DNA of 64,000 nucleotides, taken from Corallococcus macrosporus. GTDB taxonomy: Bacteria; Myxococcota; Myxococcia; Myxococcales; Myxococcaceae. The notes under the pieces are model-generated. The model made no database searches, was not told where the DNA came from, and saw only the letters and a list, made by a program, of their open reading frames with translations. The stretch is taken from contig NZ_JAFIMU010000007.1 of the NCBI RefSeq assembly GCF_017302985.1, positions 1,550,001-1,614,000 on the forward strand. Direction: 5' to 3'. Shown in pieces: positions 1 to 10,565 of the stretch (positions are counted from its first letter, which is position 1; every line of letters starts with the position of its first letter). The translations under genes and the position numbers were made by a program.

Positions 1-1073
1 TGGACGCGGGGCTGGTGGGCCGGCGCGCGGAGGCGATGAAGGAGCGCATCGTGCGGCTCGCCGTCGAGCACCAGCTGGCCACGCAGTACACGTCCTTCGT
101 GGTGGTGGAGGAGCGCCAGGGCGACCGTCGCGCGTCGGGCACTCCGGAGACGCGCGTGGTGCCGGTGAACGCGCCCGCGGGCTGGAGCATGTTCAGCGAT
201 GCCCCGGGGGACGCGGACGACGAGGCGGAGGGCATGCTCGTGCAGGCTCGCCCTGGAGCGCGGATGCCCATGGAGAAGATGAAGCGGATGGCCTCGAAGC
301 CGGTGTCCGCGGGGGCGCCAGCCCGTTCCCGGGGCGGCGCGGTGCCTCCGCCTCCTCCCGCGAGCATGTCCGTGCCCGCGCCCGCCCCCGCGCTGGCGCC
401 GGAGCCCCCCACCGGCTCTTCCTTCCAGGTGGGGTCCGCACAGGGTGCCGGGGCCATGGGGCCGGGTGCCGCATCCAAGGAGCGCAGGGAGCAGGAGCCC
501 GCGAAGAAGGCGAAGGGCGGTCTCTTCGACCGGCTGATGTCCGCCTCGTCGAAGCTGCTCACGGCCCCCGAGCTGGAGGGGCGGCCCTCCTCCCAGGCCG
601 TGCCGAGCCCGCGGAAGGACAAGGCGGAGGCGTTCTACGAGCAGGAGGAGGCCGTACTGCCGTTCGTCGCGGAGGCGCCCATCGCCGCCGAGGACGTGGG
701 CGTCCTGCTGGGCCAGCAGCTCGCGAACGGGCTGTGGGCCGGCGCGGGTGAAGGGCCGGAGCCGGTGCGCCAGGCCCGCGCCACCGCGCGGGTGCTGCTG
801 GTGCTCCTGCGCGAGGGCATCACCAGCAGCCATCCGCTGCACGGCGCGCAGGTGAAGAAGGCCGTGGACGCGCTGCTCGCGCTGGCCGCGCAGCTCACCC
901 AGGCGCCGGACGTGGCGGAGCTGGCGCTGGGCGTCGCGTGGCTGGTGGCGGCGGGACCGCGCACCCGGGGCCGCATCGAGCAGGCCGCGAAGCCCCTCCC
1001 CGGCCTGGACGGGCGGCTGGGGGACTCGGCCGCGCTCCGGCAGCACATGGAGACGCTGCTGGCGACCCGGTAG
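1..1073 (+). CDS. VIT/VWA-type protein, C-terminal part (cut by left edge)
   Basis: The reading frame is open from base 3, so the gene begins upstream of the window; a GTG at 15 is probably internal. The first visible residues (helical KERIVRLAVEHQLATQYTSF, then VVVEE) match the conserved end of the inter-alpha-trypsin-inhibitor-like VIT/VWA architecture, where this segment follows the von Willebrand A domain. The middle (about residues 80-160) is a Pro/Ala/Gly-rich linker, and the last 130 residues form an alanine- and leucine-rich helical domain I do not recognise. VWA domains usually bind metal and mediate protein contacts at the cell surface. The assignment rests on a short C-terminal segment, since the VIT and VWA domains lie outside the window. 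Confidence 0.6.
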   Translation, partial: DAGLVGRRAEAMKERIVRLAVEHQLATQYTSFVVVEERQGDRRASGTPETRVVPVNAPAGWSMFSDAPGDADDEAEGMLVQARPGARMPMEKMKRMASKPVSAGAPARSRGGAVPPPPPASMSVPAPAPALAPEPPTGSSFQVGSAQGAGAMGPGAASKERREQEPAKKAKGGLFDRLMSASSKLLTAPELEGRPSSQAVPSPRKDKAEAFYEQEEAVLPFVAEAPIAAEDVGVLLGQQLANGLWAGAGEGPEPVRQARATARVLLVLLREGITSSHPLHGAQVKKAVDALLALAAQLTQAPDVAELALGVAWLVAAGPRTRGRIEQAAKPLPGLDGRLGDSAALRQHMETLLATR

Positions 1074-1174
1074 GCCGCCGCATGGCGTCACCCGGGCCCC
1101 GTGCCTCCTTTCGGGGAGGACCGGGGTCCCGGGTCTCCCGTCTTTTCACGGGGGTCGACTAGGGTTGCGCCCGC

Positions 1175-2299
1175 ATGCTCCTCGCGCCCTTCGTCCTGGC
1201 TGTTCTCATTGCCGCACAGCCCGGTCCCGCCCCTGGCTCCGCTCCCCCCACGCCTCCGGATGTCGTATCCGCGCCGCCGCTGGTGGCGAGTGACGAGGCC
1301 TGCGCCGCCGAGTCCGACTACGCGGCGGGCTTCGACGCGCTGGTGCGTGGCGAGGACGCGCGGGCGCTGGAGTCGCTGGAGCGGGTGCTGCTGGTGTGTC
1401 CCCGCCATCCGTACGCGCCGGAGCTGGCGCGGCTGGCGCGGACGCGGCTGGAGCCCGGCGCTCGGCTGGCGCAGGACACGCTGGCGCGGCCGGTGGAGTC
1501 TTCCGTGGAGGTCCCGTCGAAGGGAGCTCGGGCGTCGCTGACCATCGTGCAGACGCTGCACGGCATCACGCAGGGCATCCTGCTGTGTGAAATCTCCAAC
1601 TGCCAGGACACGCGCGCGTACGTGGCGGTGTCGCTGCTGGGCGGCGGCGCGGGGGCGGCCCTCTCCCTGCTCGCCACGCGGAGCGGGCTGACGCAGGGGC
1701 AGGCGGCGGCCATCAACTCCGGCACGGTGTGGGGCTTCGGGTATGGCCTCGCGTCCATTGGCTCGCTCGACCTGGACGGCGATGCGTCCACCGGGGCGGT
1801 GATGGCGGGGGCGCTGGGCTTCACGGGGCTGGGCATCCTGGTGGCGGAGCTGGCGCGGCCCACCGCCGGTCAGGTGTCGCTGGCGAACTCCGGCGGCCTG
1901 TGGTCGGGCGTGGTGGCGGGGCTCATCCTGGGCACGCAGGACAACGGCGACACGCGCGCGTTCTTCGGCATCGAGCAGGGCGTGGTGGGCGCGGGGCTGA
2001 TCACCTTCGCGCTGGTGTCGCGCAACCTGGACATCTCCCGGGGCCGGGTGCTGCTCATCGACGCGGGCGGCCTGCTGGGCGGGCTGGTGGGGCTGAGCGC
2101 TCTGTTCCTCGCGTTCGACGACGACCACGGGGACGCCCTGCTGGTGGGCACCGCCGTGGGCGTGGTGGCCGGCCTGGGGACCGCGACCGTCCTCACGCGC
2201 GACTTCGACGGGCCCGATGATGCCCCGGCCGTCTCCGTCGTCCCGGCGACGATGGGACGCCACGGCGGCATGGGCCTGGCGGTGCTGGGCCAGTTCTAG
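1175..2299 (+). CDS. Secreted or membrane protein of unknown function
   Basis: 374 residues starting at ATG. The first 25 residues are hydrophobic and look like a signal peptide. Residues 45-95 resemble one or two TPR-like helices (DYAAGFDALVRGEDARALES), and the region after about residue 120 is a run of glycine- and alanine-rich hydrophobic stretches, consistent with several membrane helices or a glycine-zipper-like barrel. The protein has no enzymatic motif that I can see. It stands alone on the plus strand, 41 bases before the scramblase-like gene, and could be co-transcribed with it. I do not recognise the family. Confidence 0.75.
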   Translation: MLLAPFVLAVLIAAQPGPAPGSAPPTPPDVVSAPPLVASDEACAAESDYAAGFDALVRGEDARALESLERVLLVCPRHPYAPELARLARTRLEPGARLAQDTLARPVESSVEVPSKGARASLTIVQTLHGITQGILLCEISNCQDTRAYVAVSLLGGGAGAALSLLATRSGLTQGQAAAINSGTVWGFGYGLASIGSLDLDGDASTGAVMAGALGFTGLGILVAELARPTAGQVSLANSGGLWSGVVAGLILGTQDNGDTRAFFGIEQGVVGAGLITFALVSRNLDISRGRVLLIDAGGLLGGLVGLSALFLAFDDDHGDALLVGTAVGVVAGLGTATVLTRDFDGPDDAPAVSVVPATMGRHGGMGLAVLGQF

Positions 2300-2340
2300 C
2301 CTTAAGCTGCCCGCATCGTTCCGCCGTCCCGGAGCCGCCC

Positions 2341-2976
2341 ATGCCCGTCGAGTCCCAGGCCCTGACCCTCTTGCGTGACGAGCACGCGCTGCGTGTGCGG
2401 CAGGTGAAGGAGTGGGGCGAAATCCTCACCGGCTTCGAGGGCCGCAACCGCTACGAGGTGGTGGGCAACGACGGAGGCCCGCTCTTCTTCGCGGGCGAGG
2501 TGGGCAGCGGCGTGGGGCTGTTCCTCCTGCGCAGCTTCCTCAAGGCGAAGCGGCCCTTCACCATGGAGCTCAAGTCCGCGAGCGGGCAGACGCTGCTGCG
2601 GCTGCGCCGCCCGTGGCGCTTCTGGCTGTCACGGATGGAGGTGGAGGACGGCGAAGGGCGGCACCTGGGCGCCATCCAGCAGCGCTTTCGCTTCTTCACC
2701 CGCGCCTACGAAGTGTTGGGGCCCCGCGACGAGGAGCTGGCCCTGCTGAGCGGGCCGTTCTTCCGGCCGTGGACGTTCAACGTGGAGCAGCAGGGCCGCG
2801 AGGTGGGCACCATCGCGAAGCGGTGGAGCGGATTCGGCAAGGAGATGTTCACGGACGCCGACAACTTCGGCGTCCGGTTCGACGGCCTGCACGACCCGCA
2901 CGTGCGGACGTTGGTGCTGGCCGCGACGTTCCTCATCGACTTCGTGCACTTCGAGAACCGTCGCGGCAGTGAGTGA
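2341..2976 (+). CDS. Phospholipid scramblase-related protein
   Basis: 211 residues. The order of elements follows the scramblase/LURP-one (tubby-like) fold: an early FEGRNRYEVV strand, then FFAGEVGSG, a hydrophobic LFLLRSFLK, LLRLRRPWRF, and LGAIQQRFRFFTRAYEVLG, ending with a hydrophobic TLVLAATFLIDFVHF helix. Bacterial members are widespread and of unknown role; lipid flipping is not established for them. The ATG has no strong Shine-Dalgarno. The gene converges on the DUF1232 gene with only three bases between stop codons. Confidence 0.75.
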   Translation: MPVESQALTLLRDEHALRVRQVKEWGEILTGFEGRNRYEVVGNDGGPLFFAGEVGSGVGLFLLRSFLKAKRPFTMELKSASGQTLLRLRRPWRFWLSRMEVEDGEGRHLGAIQQRFRFFTRAYEVLGPRDEELALLSGPFFRPWTFNVEQQGREVGTIAKRWSGFGKEMFTDADNFGVRFDGLHDPHVRTLVLAATFLIDFVHFENRRGSE

Positions 2977-2979
2977 CGG

Positions 2980-3297
2980 CTAGGAGTGCCGGCGCAGCGT
3001 GGGCACGCGCGGCTGGCCCTGTTCGTCACGCGGGAGTCCGTCGAACGCCGGCTCCCCGGACGGCGTACCGGGGCGCCAGCGCTGGACCTCGCGCACCATG
3101 AAGAAGGCCGCGGCGGACAGCACGCCCAGGTCGTCCAGCCAGCCGACCACCGGGATGAAGTCCGGGATCGCGTCCACGGGCGACACGAAGTACAGGACGG
3201 CCAGCAGCCCGGCCAGCTTGCGCCACGTCGCGACCTTGGGGTCACGGACGTAGTGGAAGAAGCGGGTTCCCATTCCTCGAAGGCCTGCGATGTTCAT
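2980..3297 (-). CDS. YkvA/DUF1232 family small membrane protein
   Basis: 105 residues. The core KLAGLLAVLYFVSPVDAIPD, followed by FIPVVGWLDDLGVL, is the diagnostic DUF1232 signature (P-x-D-x-I-P-D-x-I-P-x-x-G-x-x-D-D). These are short proteins with one hydrophobic helix, probably membrane-associated; their role is unknown. The C-terminal 30 residues are polar and not conserved in the family as I know it. Monocistronic as far as can be seen. Confidence 0.9.
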   Translation of the reverse strand: MNIAGLRGMGTRFFHYVRDPKVATWRKLAGLLAVLYFVSPVDAIPDFIPVVGWLDDLGVLSAAAFFMVREVQRWRPGTPSGEPAFDGLPRDEQGQPRVPTLRRHS

Positions 3298-3366
3298 ACC
3301 GCTCCTTACGCATGGGGGACGCGGGTGATTGCATCATCCGTGCCCGGTGCTCGCACGCCTGGTGCC

Positions 3367-4422
3367 CTAGCGGGCCGGTCCGGATGTCTCCTCCAGCACG
3401 TCCGCGCGGCCCGCGACCTCCAGGCGGGCGCGGCCGCCCTCGCGAAACGGGGCGGAGGGGGCGGTGCGCACCACCAGCGCCATGCCCGCGCAGGACACGG
3501 TGAGGTCCACGTGCGCGCCACGGAAGGCGCGCTCCAGCACCTCCGCGCGCAGCGCTCCGCCCACCGCGACGCCATCCGTGTCGGGCACGAGCCGCAGCGC
3601 CTCCGGGCGCAGGGAGAGCATCACCTCGCCGCGCGCATCGGAGTTCAACGGCAGGTTGCCCAGGGCCGTGCGCGCGACGCGGCCGAAGGCGGAGCCGGGC
3701 AGCAGGTTGGTGCCGCCCAGGAAGTACGCGGCGAAGGCGCTGCGCGGTGATTCGTAGACGGACTCGGGCGTGCCCTGCTGTTCCACCGTGCCGGCGCGCA
3801 GCAGCACCAGCCGGTCCGCGAAGGCCAGCGCGTCCGCCACGTCGTGCGTGGCGAAGAGCACGGCGCTGCCTCGCGCCTTGAGCACCCGGCGCAGCTCCCC
3901 GAGGATGGTCGCGCGCAGGCCCGCGTCGATTCCGGCGAAGGGCTCATCCAGCACCAGCAGCTTCGTGCCGGAGGCCAGCGCGCGGGCCAGCAGCACGCGC
4001 TGCCGCTGTCCCCGGGAGAGCGTGCCGCAGGTGCGTGACTCCAGGTCTTCCAGCTGGAACAGCGCCAGCAGGCCGCGTGCGTGCGCCAGGCCTTCGCCCT
4101 TGGGCTGCACGCTCAGCACCACGTCGCGCACGGTGAGGCCGGACTCGAGCTCGGCGTCGTGGAGGACGCGGCGCAGGGGGCGCTGCTCCGGGGGCACGAA
4201 CGTGTCCGGTCCGGCGACGACGCGGCCATCCAGGGTGATGGTGCCGGACGTCGGCTGCTCCAGGCCCGCCACCAGCCGCAAGAGCGCGGTCTTCCCGGAG
4301 CCGGAGGTGCCCATCAGCGCCACCGCGTCCCCTGGCTCCAGCGCCAGCGACACGTCCCGCACCGCCGGGGCGGCAGCGCCGAGGAACTTCAGGGTGAGGG
4401 CATCGAGCGAGAGGAAGGCCAT
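3367..4422 (-). CDS. ABC transporter ATP-binding protein with TOBE-type tail (orphan)
   Basis: 351 residues. Walker A is GTSGSGKTALL (about residues 34-44), the Q-loop region is followed by the signature LSRGQRQRVLLARAL, Walker B is KLLVLDEPFAGID, and the H-loop is LFATHDVADAL. After residue 235 there is a C-terminal domain beginning LGGTNLLPG, as in the ModC/FbpC/PotA importer ATPases whose TOBE domain senses substrate. The signature has R in place of the first G of LSGGQ, a common tolerated change. No permease or binding protein lies beside it, so the substrate (molybdate, iron, sulfate or polyamine) cannot be told. Confidence 0.85.
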   Translation of the reverse strand: MAFLSLDALTLKFLGAAAPAVRDVSLALEPGDAVALMGTSGSGKTALLRLVAGLEQPTSGTITLDGRVVAGPDTFVPPEQRPLRRVLHDAELESGLTVRDVVLSVQPKGEGLAHARGLLALFQLEDLESRTCGTLSRGQRQRVLLARALASGTKLLVLDEPFAGIDAGLRATILGELRRVLKARGSAVLFATHDVADALAFADRLVLLRAGTVEQQGTPESVYESPRSAFAAYFLGGTNLLPGSAFGRVARTALGNLPLNSDARGEVMLSLRPEALRLVPDTDGVAVGGALRAEVLERAFRGAHVDLTVSCAGMALVVRTAPSAPFREGGRARLEVAGRADVLEETSGPAR

Positions 4423-4520
4423 GACGCAGGCACACTACGGTGCGGCACCGGCCGGGCCAAGCACCGGCGCCCGTGGCTGGGCACTGCCGGACGCCCGGCG
4501 GACGCAGCCTCACCGGTCCC

Positions 4521-4559
4521 GCGCAGGCAGCGGAAATCGCGGGGAGCCGCTGCCCGCGC
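4521..4559. terminator. Long hairpin downstream of the small lipoprotein gene
   Basis: Two 13-base arms (4521-4533 and 4547-4559) pair with one A-C mismatch around a 13-base loop. The hairpin lies 13 bases past the stop of the leftward lipoprotein gene, the position of a terminator, but there is no clear U-tract on either strand. GC-rich genomes often use such hairpins without U-tracts. Confidence 0.4.
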
Positions 4560-4572
4560 CTGAACGGACGCG

Positions 4573-4836
4573 TTACGAACAGCTGCTCTCCCAGCCGGGA
4601 CAGCCACACAAGCACAGCTCATGGCGTGCCCAGCACGCCTGCTCTTCGGCGAGGTTGCCAGCGGCCGCGTTGAGGCAGGTGATGTTTCGCTGGATGCAGT
4701 TCTGCGAGCAGCGGTCGCCTTGCGCAGTGACGTCCGAAGACTCACCGGCCACCGGCTGGGCCTCATCCCCGACGGTTCCACCACAGCCTGACAACACGCC
4801 AACGAGCATCATTCCGGCAATGATTGCCACTCGCAT
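4573..4836 (-). CDS. Small cysteine-rich lipoprotein
   Basis: 87 residues. A signal peptide with lipobox LSGC (Cys at about 18) predicts lipid anchoring. The mature part is rich in Cys: pairs CSQNC, a lone C, then C-ARHELC-LCGC and a Cys near the C-terminus, an arrangement that suggests several disulfide bonds. I do not recognise the family. It is divergent from the secreted protein gene at 4923, so the promoters of both lie in the short space around 4837-4922. Confidence 0.7.
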   Translation of the reverse strand: MRVAIIAGMMLVGVLSGCGGTVGDEAQPVAGESSDVTAQGDRCSQNCIQRNITCLNAAAGNLAEEQACWARHELCLCGCPGWESSCS

Positions 4837-4922
4837 TCAATCCCTCCGGGTCCAGCGAGTTGGACTGCCTTGCAAGTCTACCATTGCCGTGGTCCGCTCT
4901 TCCCCTCTTTCCGGGAGTCCCC

Positions 4923-5564
4923 ATGTCGCGCCTGCTCATCGCTTGTGCCGTCCTGCTGGGAGCCACGTCCTTCGCCCAGGCCCCCGCCGCCCCTCCGTCG
5001 CCGCCCAAGGCCGCGACCGCTCCGGCGGCTCCCGCCGCTCCGGCGAAGCCCAACCCGCTGAAGGCCGCCGCGGAGCGCACCCAGGCCGCGCTCGCGCAGG
5101 TGCCCAAGGCGAAGCCCGAGGACGTGAAGTCCCAGGACGCCATCCTCAAGGCCCTCTACGACGTCATCAGCGGACCGGCGGGGACGCCTCGCGACTGGCA
5201 GCGCTTCCGCTCCCTCTTCTACCCGGGCGCCCAGCTCATCCCGCTGGTGAAGCCCCCGGGCGCCACCACGGTCGCCGCCCGCCCCATCACCCCGGAGGAC
5301 TACGTGACGTGGGGCCAGGAGAGCACCGCGACGCATGGCTTCTTCGAGAAGGAGACCGCGCGTCAGACGCACGCCTTCGGCGCGCTGGTGCAGGTCATGA
5401 GCACCTATGAGGCGCGCGGAACGCAGGATGGGCCGCTCATCGCCAAGGGCGTCAACAGCATCCAGCTCTTCAACGACGGCCAGCGCTGGTGGGTCATGAA
5501 CATCTTCTGGATCGACGAGAACACCGCCGGCCTCAAGGTGCCCAAGGACCTGACCCAGAAGTAG
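4923..5564 (+). CDS. Secreted protein of unknown function
   Basis: 213 residues when started at the ATG at 4923, which gives a clean signal peptide (MSRLLIACAVLLGATSFAQA); an in-frame ATG 99 bases upstream would add a non-signal extension. After an Ala/Pro linker (residues 20-45) comes a compact domain with FRSLFYPGAQLIPL, NSIQLFNDGQRWWVMNIFW and a final INENT-like segment. This pattern resembles the SnoaL/NTF2-like cone fold, where the last strand reads W-x-I-x-x-x-x-W. No catalytic residues are evident. Function unknown. Confidence 0.75.
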   Translation: MSRLLIACAVLLGATSFAQAPAAPPSPPKAATAPAAPAAPAKPNPLKAAAERTQAALAQVPKAKPEDVKSQDAILKALYDVISGPAGTPRDWQRFRSLFYPGAQLIPLVKPPGATTVAARPITPEDYVTWGQESTATHGFFEKETARQTHAFGALVQVMSTYEARGTQDGPLIAKGVNSIQLFNDGQRWWVMNIFWIDENTAGLKVPKDLTQK

Positions 5565-5582
5565 TCCTCGCGCACAAACGAA

Positions 5583-5609
5583 GAGGGCCGGGTCACCGAC
5601 CCGGCCCTC
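5583..5609. terminator. Bidirectional hairpin terminator between convergent genes
   Basis: A perfect 12-base-pair stem (GAGGGCCGGGTC, 5583-5594, with its exact complement at 5598-5609) closed by a three-base loop. It sits between the stops of the secreted protein gene and gyrA and can serve both strands. There is no long T-run, only a short GTGTTT on the right side. Confidence 0.8.
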
Positions 5610-5634
5610 CCGTGTTTCAACCTACGGCCCCGAC

Positions 5635-8439
<2,805 letters not shown>

Positions 8440-8498
8440 GGGCTCTGGAAGGTGCGGACGGGCCCCTCACGTGGGGGGCTCCGCCCGATGGGAGAGTG

Positions 8499-8536
8499 TT
8501 CGTAACCCCCGGATTTCCCTCAGTCAATAAGGGAAA
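8499..8536 (-). promoter_or_regulatory. Probable gyrA promoter with overlapping inverted repeat
   Basis: Reading leftward, a -35 TTGACT (8527-8522) is followed by a 17-base spacer and -10 TACGAA (8504-8499). The -35 lies in the loop of a perfect inverted repeat, TTTCCCT (8514-8520) and AGGGAAA (8530-8536). The symmetry suggests a repressor or topology-sensing site. This is a by-eye match in a GC-rich genome. Confidence 0.45.
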
Positions 8537-8643
8537 CAGGGGCATTTCGCCACGGCTGCCCGCCCGCCCGGTTCCAGGGGTCGGAAGAGGCCTTTCCGGG
8601 GCACCCGGATGGAACATCCGGGAGGTGCGTTTTCAGCCCGTTT

Positions 8644-9384
8644 TCAGGCCTTCGGGCGGAGGTTCGCGGCCAGCCGTTCGGCCTCCGCGCCCACGCCGCC
8701 CTCGGGGTCCTTCGCCTTCGCGGTTTCGAACGCGGCGAGCGCCCCTTCGCGGTCCCCGCGGAGCCGCAGCGCCACGCCCACGTTGAGGTGCGCGGAGGCG
8801 TTGTCGCGGTCCATGGCGAGCGCCTCGCGGAACAGCGTGAGCGCCTGGTCCACGTCACCCGACAGGAGCGCCTCGCGGCCCGCCTGGACGCGCTTGTCGG
8901 CGTCGTTGACCAGCTCCACCTCGAACACGCTCTTGCCCACGACGTTGGCCACGAGCACGCGCAGGATGCCGCCCCAGTAGAACGACAGGCCCTCCGCGGC
9001 GACGACGGCGGCCAGGGGCAGGTCGGGCAGCAGCTGCTTGCCCCGGAACTTGAAGCGGACCTTGGTGTAGCGGCCCTTGTTGGTCCAGTGGACCAGCTCT
9101 CCGCGGAGCTTCTTGAAGCCGGCCTCCAGTTGGGCCGGGTCGATTTCGAAGGGCAGCACGCGGCCCTGCGGCTCGCCCGCGGGCAGGCTCTTGGGGGCGG
9201 CCTCCTCGAAGACGGGCTCGGCCTCCAGCACGGGGGGCCTGGGGGACGACGTGGAGGCGCGGCGGGGCTCCACCTTCTCCACATTCGCCTTCACCGGCCG
9301 GGCCGGAGCCTTCGCGGGCGCGGCGGAGCGCGCGGGCTGCTTCTTCACCTTCGCCGGGGACTTGCGGGGTGCCGTCTTTGCCAT
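8644..9384 (-). CDS. TPR-repeat protein
   Basis: 246 residues. A basic Lys/Pro/Ala-rich N-terminus (residues 1-45) precedes a domain at about 85-165 that I do not recognise (LRGELVHWTNKGRYTKVRFK, then YWGGILRVLVANVVGKSVFEV). The last 75 residues contain two TPR units (ALTLFREALAMDRDNASAHL and ALRLRGDREGALAAFETAKA). No signal peptide or membrane helix is seen, so it is probably cytoplasmic and mediates protein contacts. It is upstream of gyrA on the same strand but separated by 204 bases that hold the gyrA promoter, so it is unlikely to be a strict operon partner. Confidence 0.8.
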   Translation of the reverse strand: MAKTAPRKSPAKVKKQPARSAAPAKAPARPVKANVEKVEPRRASTSSPRPPVLEAEPVFEEAAPKSLPAGEPQGRVLPFEIDPAQLEAGFKKLRGELVHWTNKGRYTKVRFKFRGKQLLPDLPLAAVVAAEGLSFYWGGILRVLVANVVGKSVFEVELVNDADKRVQAGREALLSGDVDQALTLFREALAMDRDNASAHLNVGVALRLRGDREGALAAFETAKAKDPEGGVGAEAERLAANLRPKA

Positions 9385-9444
9385 GGGGCCACTCTAAGCG
9401 ACCCACTCCCCCGCCGCTCGTGAAGTCGTGCGAAGACGCGGCGC

Positions 9445-10290
9445 TCAGACGGGGCCTGGCCGGTGGCCCCAGGCGCCCACCATGAGGCTGGGCACCAGCA
9501 CGCCGTCGTTGGCGCGCAGCTCGGCGGCGAGGCGGGCGGCCAGCGTGTCGATGTCCACCTCCATGGCCAGCGCCACGCCCAGCCGCTCCATGTGGGGCAG
9601 GAGCGTGCGCACCGTCTCCACCAGGGCCTGCGCGGCGTCCGAGTCCGGCGTCACGCCCAGCCGCCCGCTCACCACGCCGTCATCCACCACCAGCCCGGCC
9701 CGGCGCAGCGTGGAGGCCAGCTCCAGGCCCATGTGGAGCTTGATGCCCAGGCGCTCACAGGTGGGCAGCATCCAGCCCCAGACGCGGGAGAACAGCGGCA
9801 GCTTCGGGTGTGTCAGGCCCATGGCCGCCAGCTCCAGCTCATGCAGCGCCATCACGCCTCCGGGGCGCAGGTGCTCCGCCATGCGCCGCACGAACGACAG
9901 GGGGTCCGGCTGGTACATCAGCACCAGCCGGCAGACGATGGCGTCGAAGGCGCCTTCGACGGGCAGGGACTCCAGGCTGCTCTGCCGGAAGCGCACCTGG
10001 GAGAGGCCCTGCGCCTCGGCGCGGCGCTGGGCGCAGGCGAGGACACGGGGCTCGCGGTCCACGCCCACCACCTCGCCCTTGGGGCCCACCAGCGCCGCGG
10101 CGAGGAAGGACACGTCCCCCACGCCGCAGCCCACGTCCAGCACCCGCATGCCGGGCTTGAGCCCCGCCCCGCGCAGCACGCCTTCGGTGAGCGGGGCGTA
10201 CACCTTCGCCTGGAGCATCAAGCGCTGCAGCTCCCGGTCCTCGTGGCCCATGACGTAGTTCGCGGCGGCTTGGGTTTCCTCAACGCGCAT
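9445..10290 (-). CDS. SAM-dependent methyltransferase (class I, Methyltransf_11-like)
   Basis: 281 residues from the ATG at 10290; in-frame sequence upstream of it is open but arginine/glycine-rich with no homology signal. Motif I is RVLDVGCGVGDVSFLAA, the acidic end of beta-2 is VVGVDREP, and motif IV-like is FDAIVCRLVLMYQPDPLSF, followed by LRPGGVMALHE. The substrate is unknown. The C-terminal third (after about 180) is helical and includes the dimer or substrate cap region. Divergent from the peptidase gene at 10566. Confidence 0.85.
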   Translation of the reverse strand: MRVEETQAAANYVMGHEDRELQRLMLQAKVYAPLTEGVLRGAGLKPGMRVLDVGCGVGDVSFLAAALVGPKGEVVGVDREPRVLACAQRRAEAQGLSQVRFRQSSLESLPVEGAFDAIVCRLVLMYQPDPLSFVRRMAEHLRPGGVMALHELELAAMGLTHPKLPLFSRVWGWMLPTCERLGIKLHMGLELASTLRRAGLVVDDGVVSGRLGVTPDSDAAQALVETVRTLLPHMERLGVALAMEVDIDTLAARLAAELRANDGVLVPSLMVGAWGHRPGPV

Positions 10291-10502
10291 GGACGGCCTC
10301 GGGGTTGGAGACAGCGCGCACGGTCGCAAGCCCTGGCGGCCTTCGCGCCCTCCCGGCGGTCCCGTCGCAATGACAGACAGCCATCCGCGCCCGCGACCCG
10401 GGGGCAGGGCCGCGTCCCGCGCCGGACAGTCCCACCTCCCGGCCACAGCGCTTGATTCCGGGACTACCCGGTGAAGCGGCCGCGCGGTGCACCGCGTGTG
10501 GG

Positions 10503-10530
10503 TTGTCGCGCGGCGTGGCCGTGAAACAAT
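10503..10530 (+). promoter_or_regulatory. Possible promoter of the M24-type peptidase gene
   Basis: TTGTCG (10503-10508), a 16-base spacer and AACAAT (10525-10530), 36 bases before the start codon. It is the best match in the 275-base divergent region 10291-10565, which otherwise shows nothing I can name. Confidence 0.3.
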
Positions 10531-10565
10531 CCGCGCGCTCTCCCACCCGAAGGAACGCCCTTCCC

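Noticed and set aside
1105..1150. Intrinsic terminator after the first gene
   Set aside because: The apparent stem has several mismatches and only a short TTTT after it; too weak to call.
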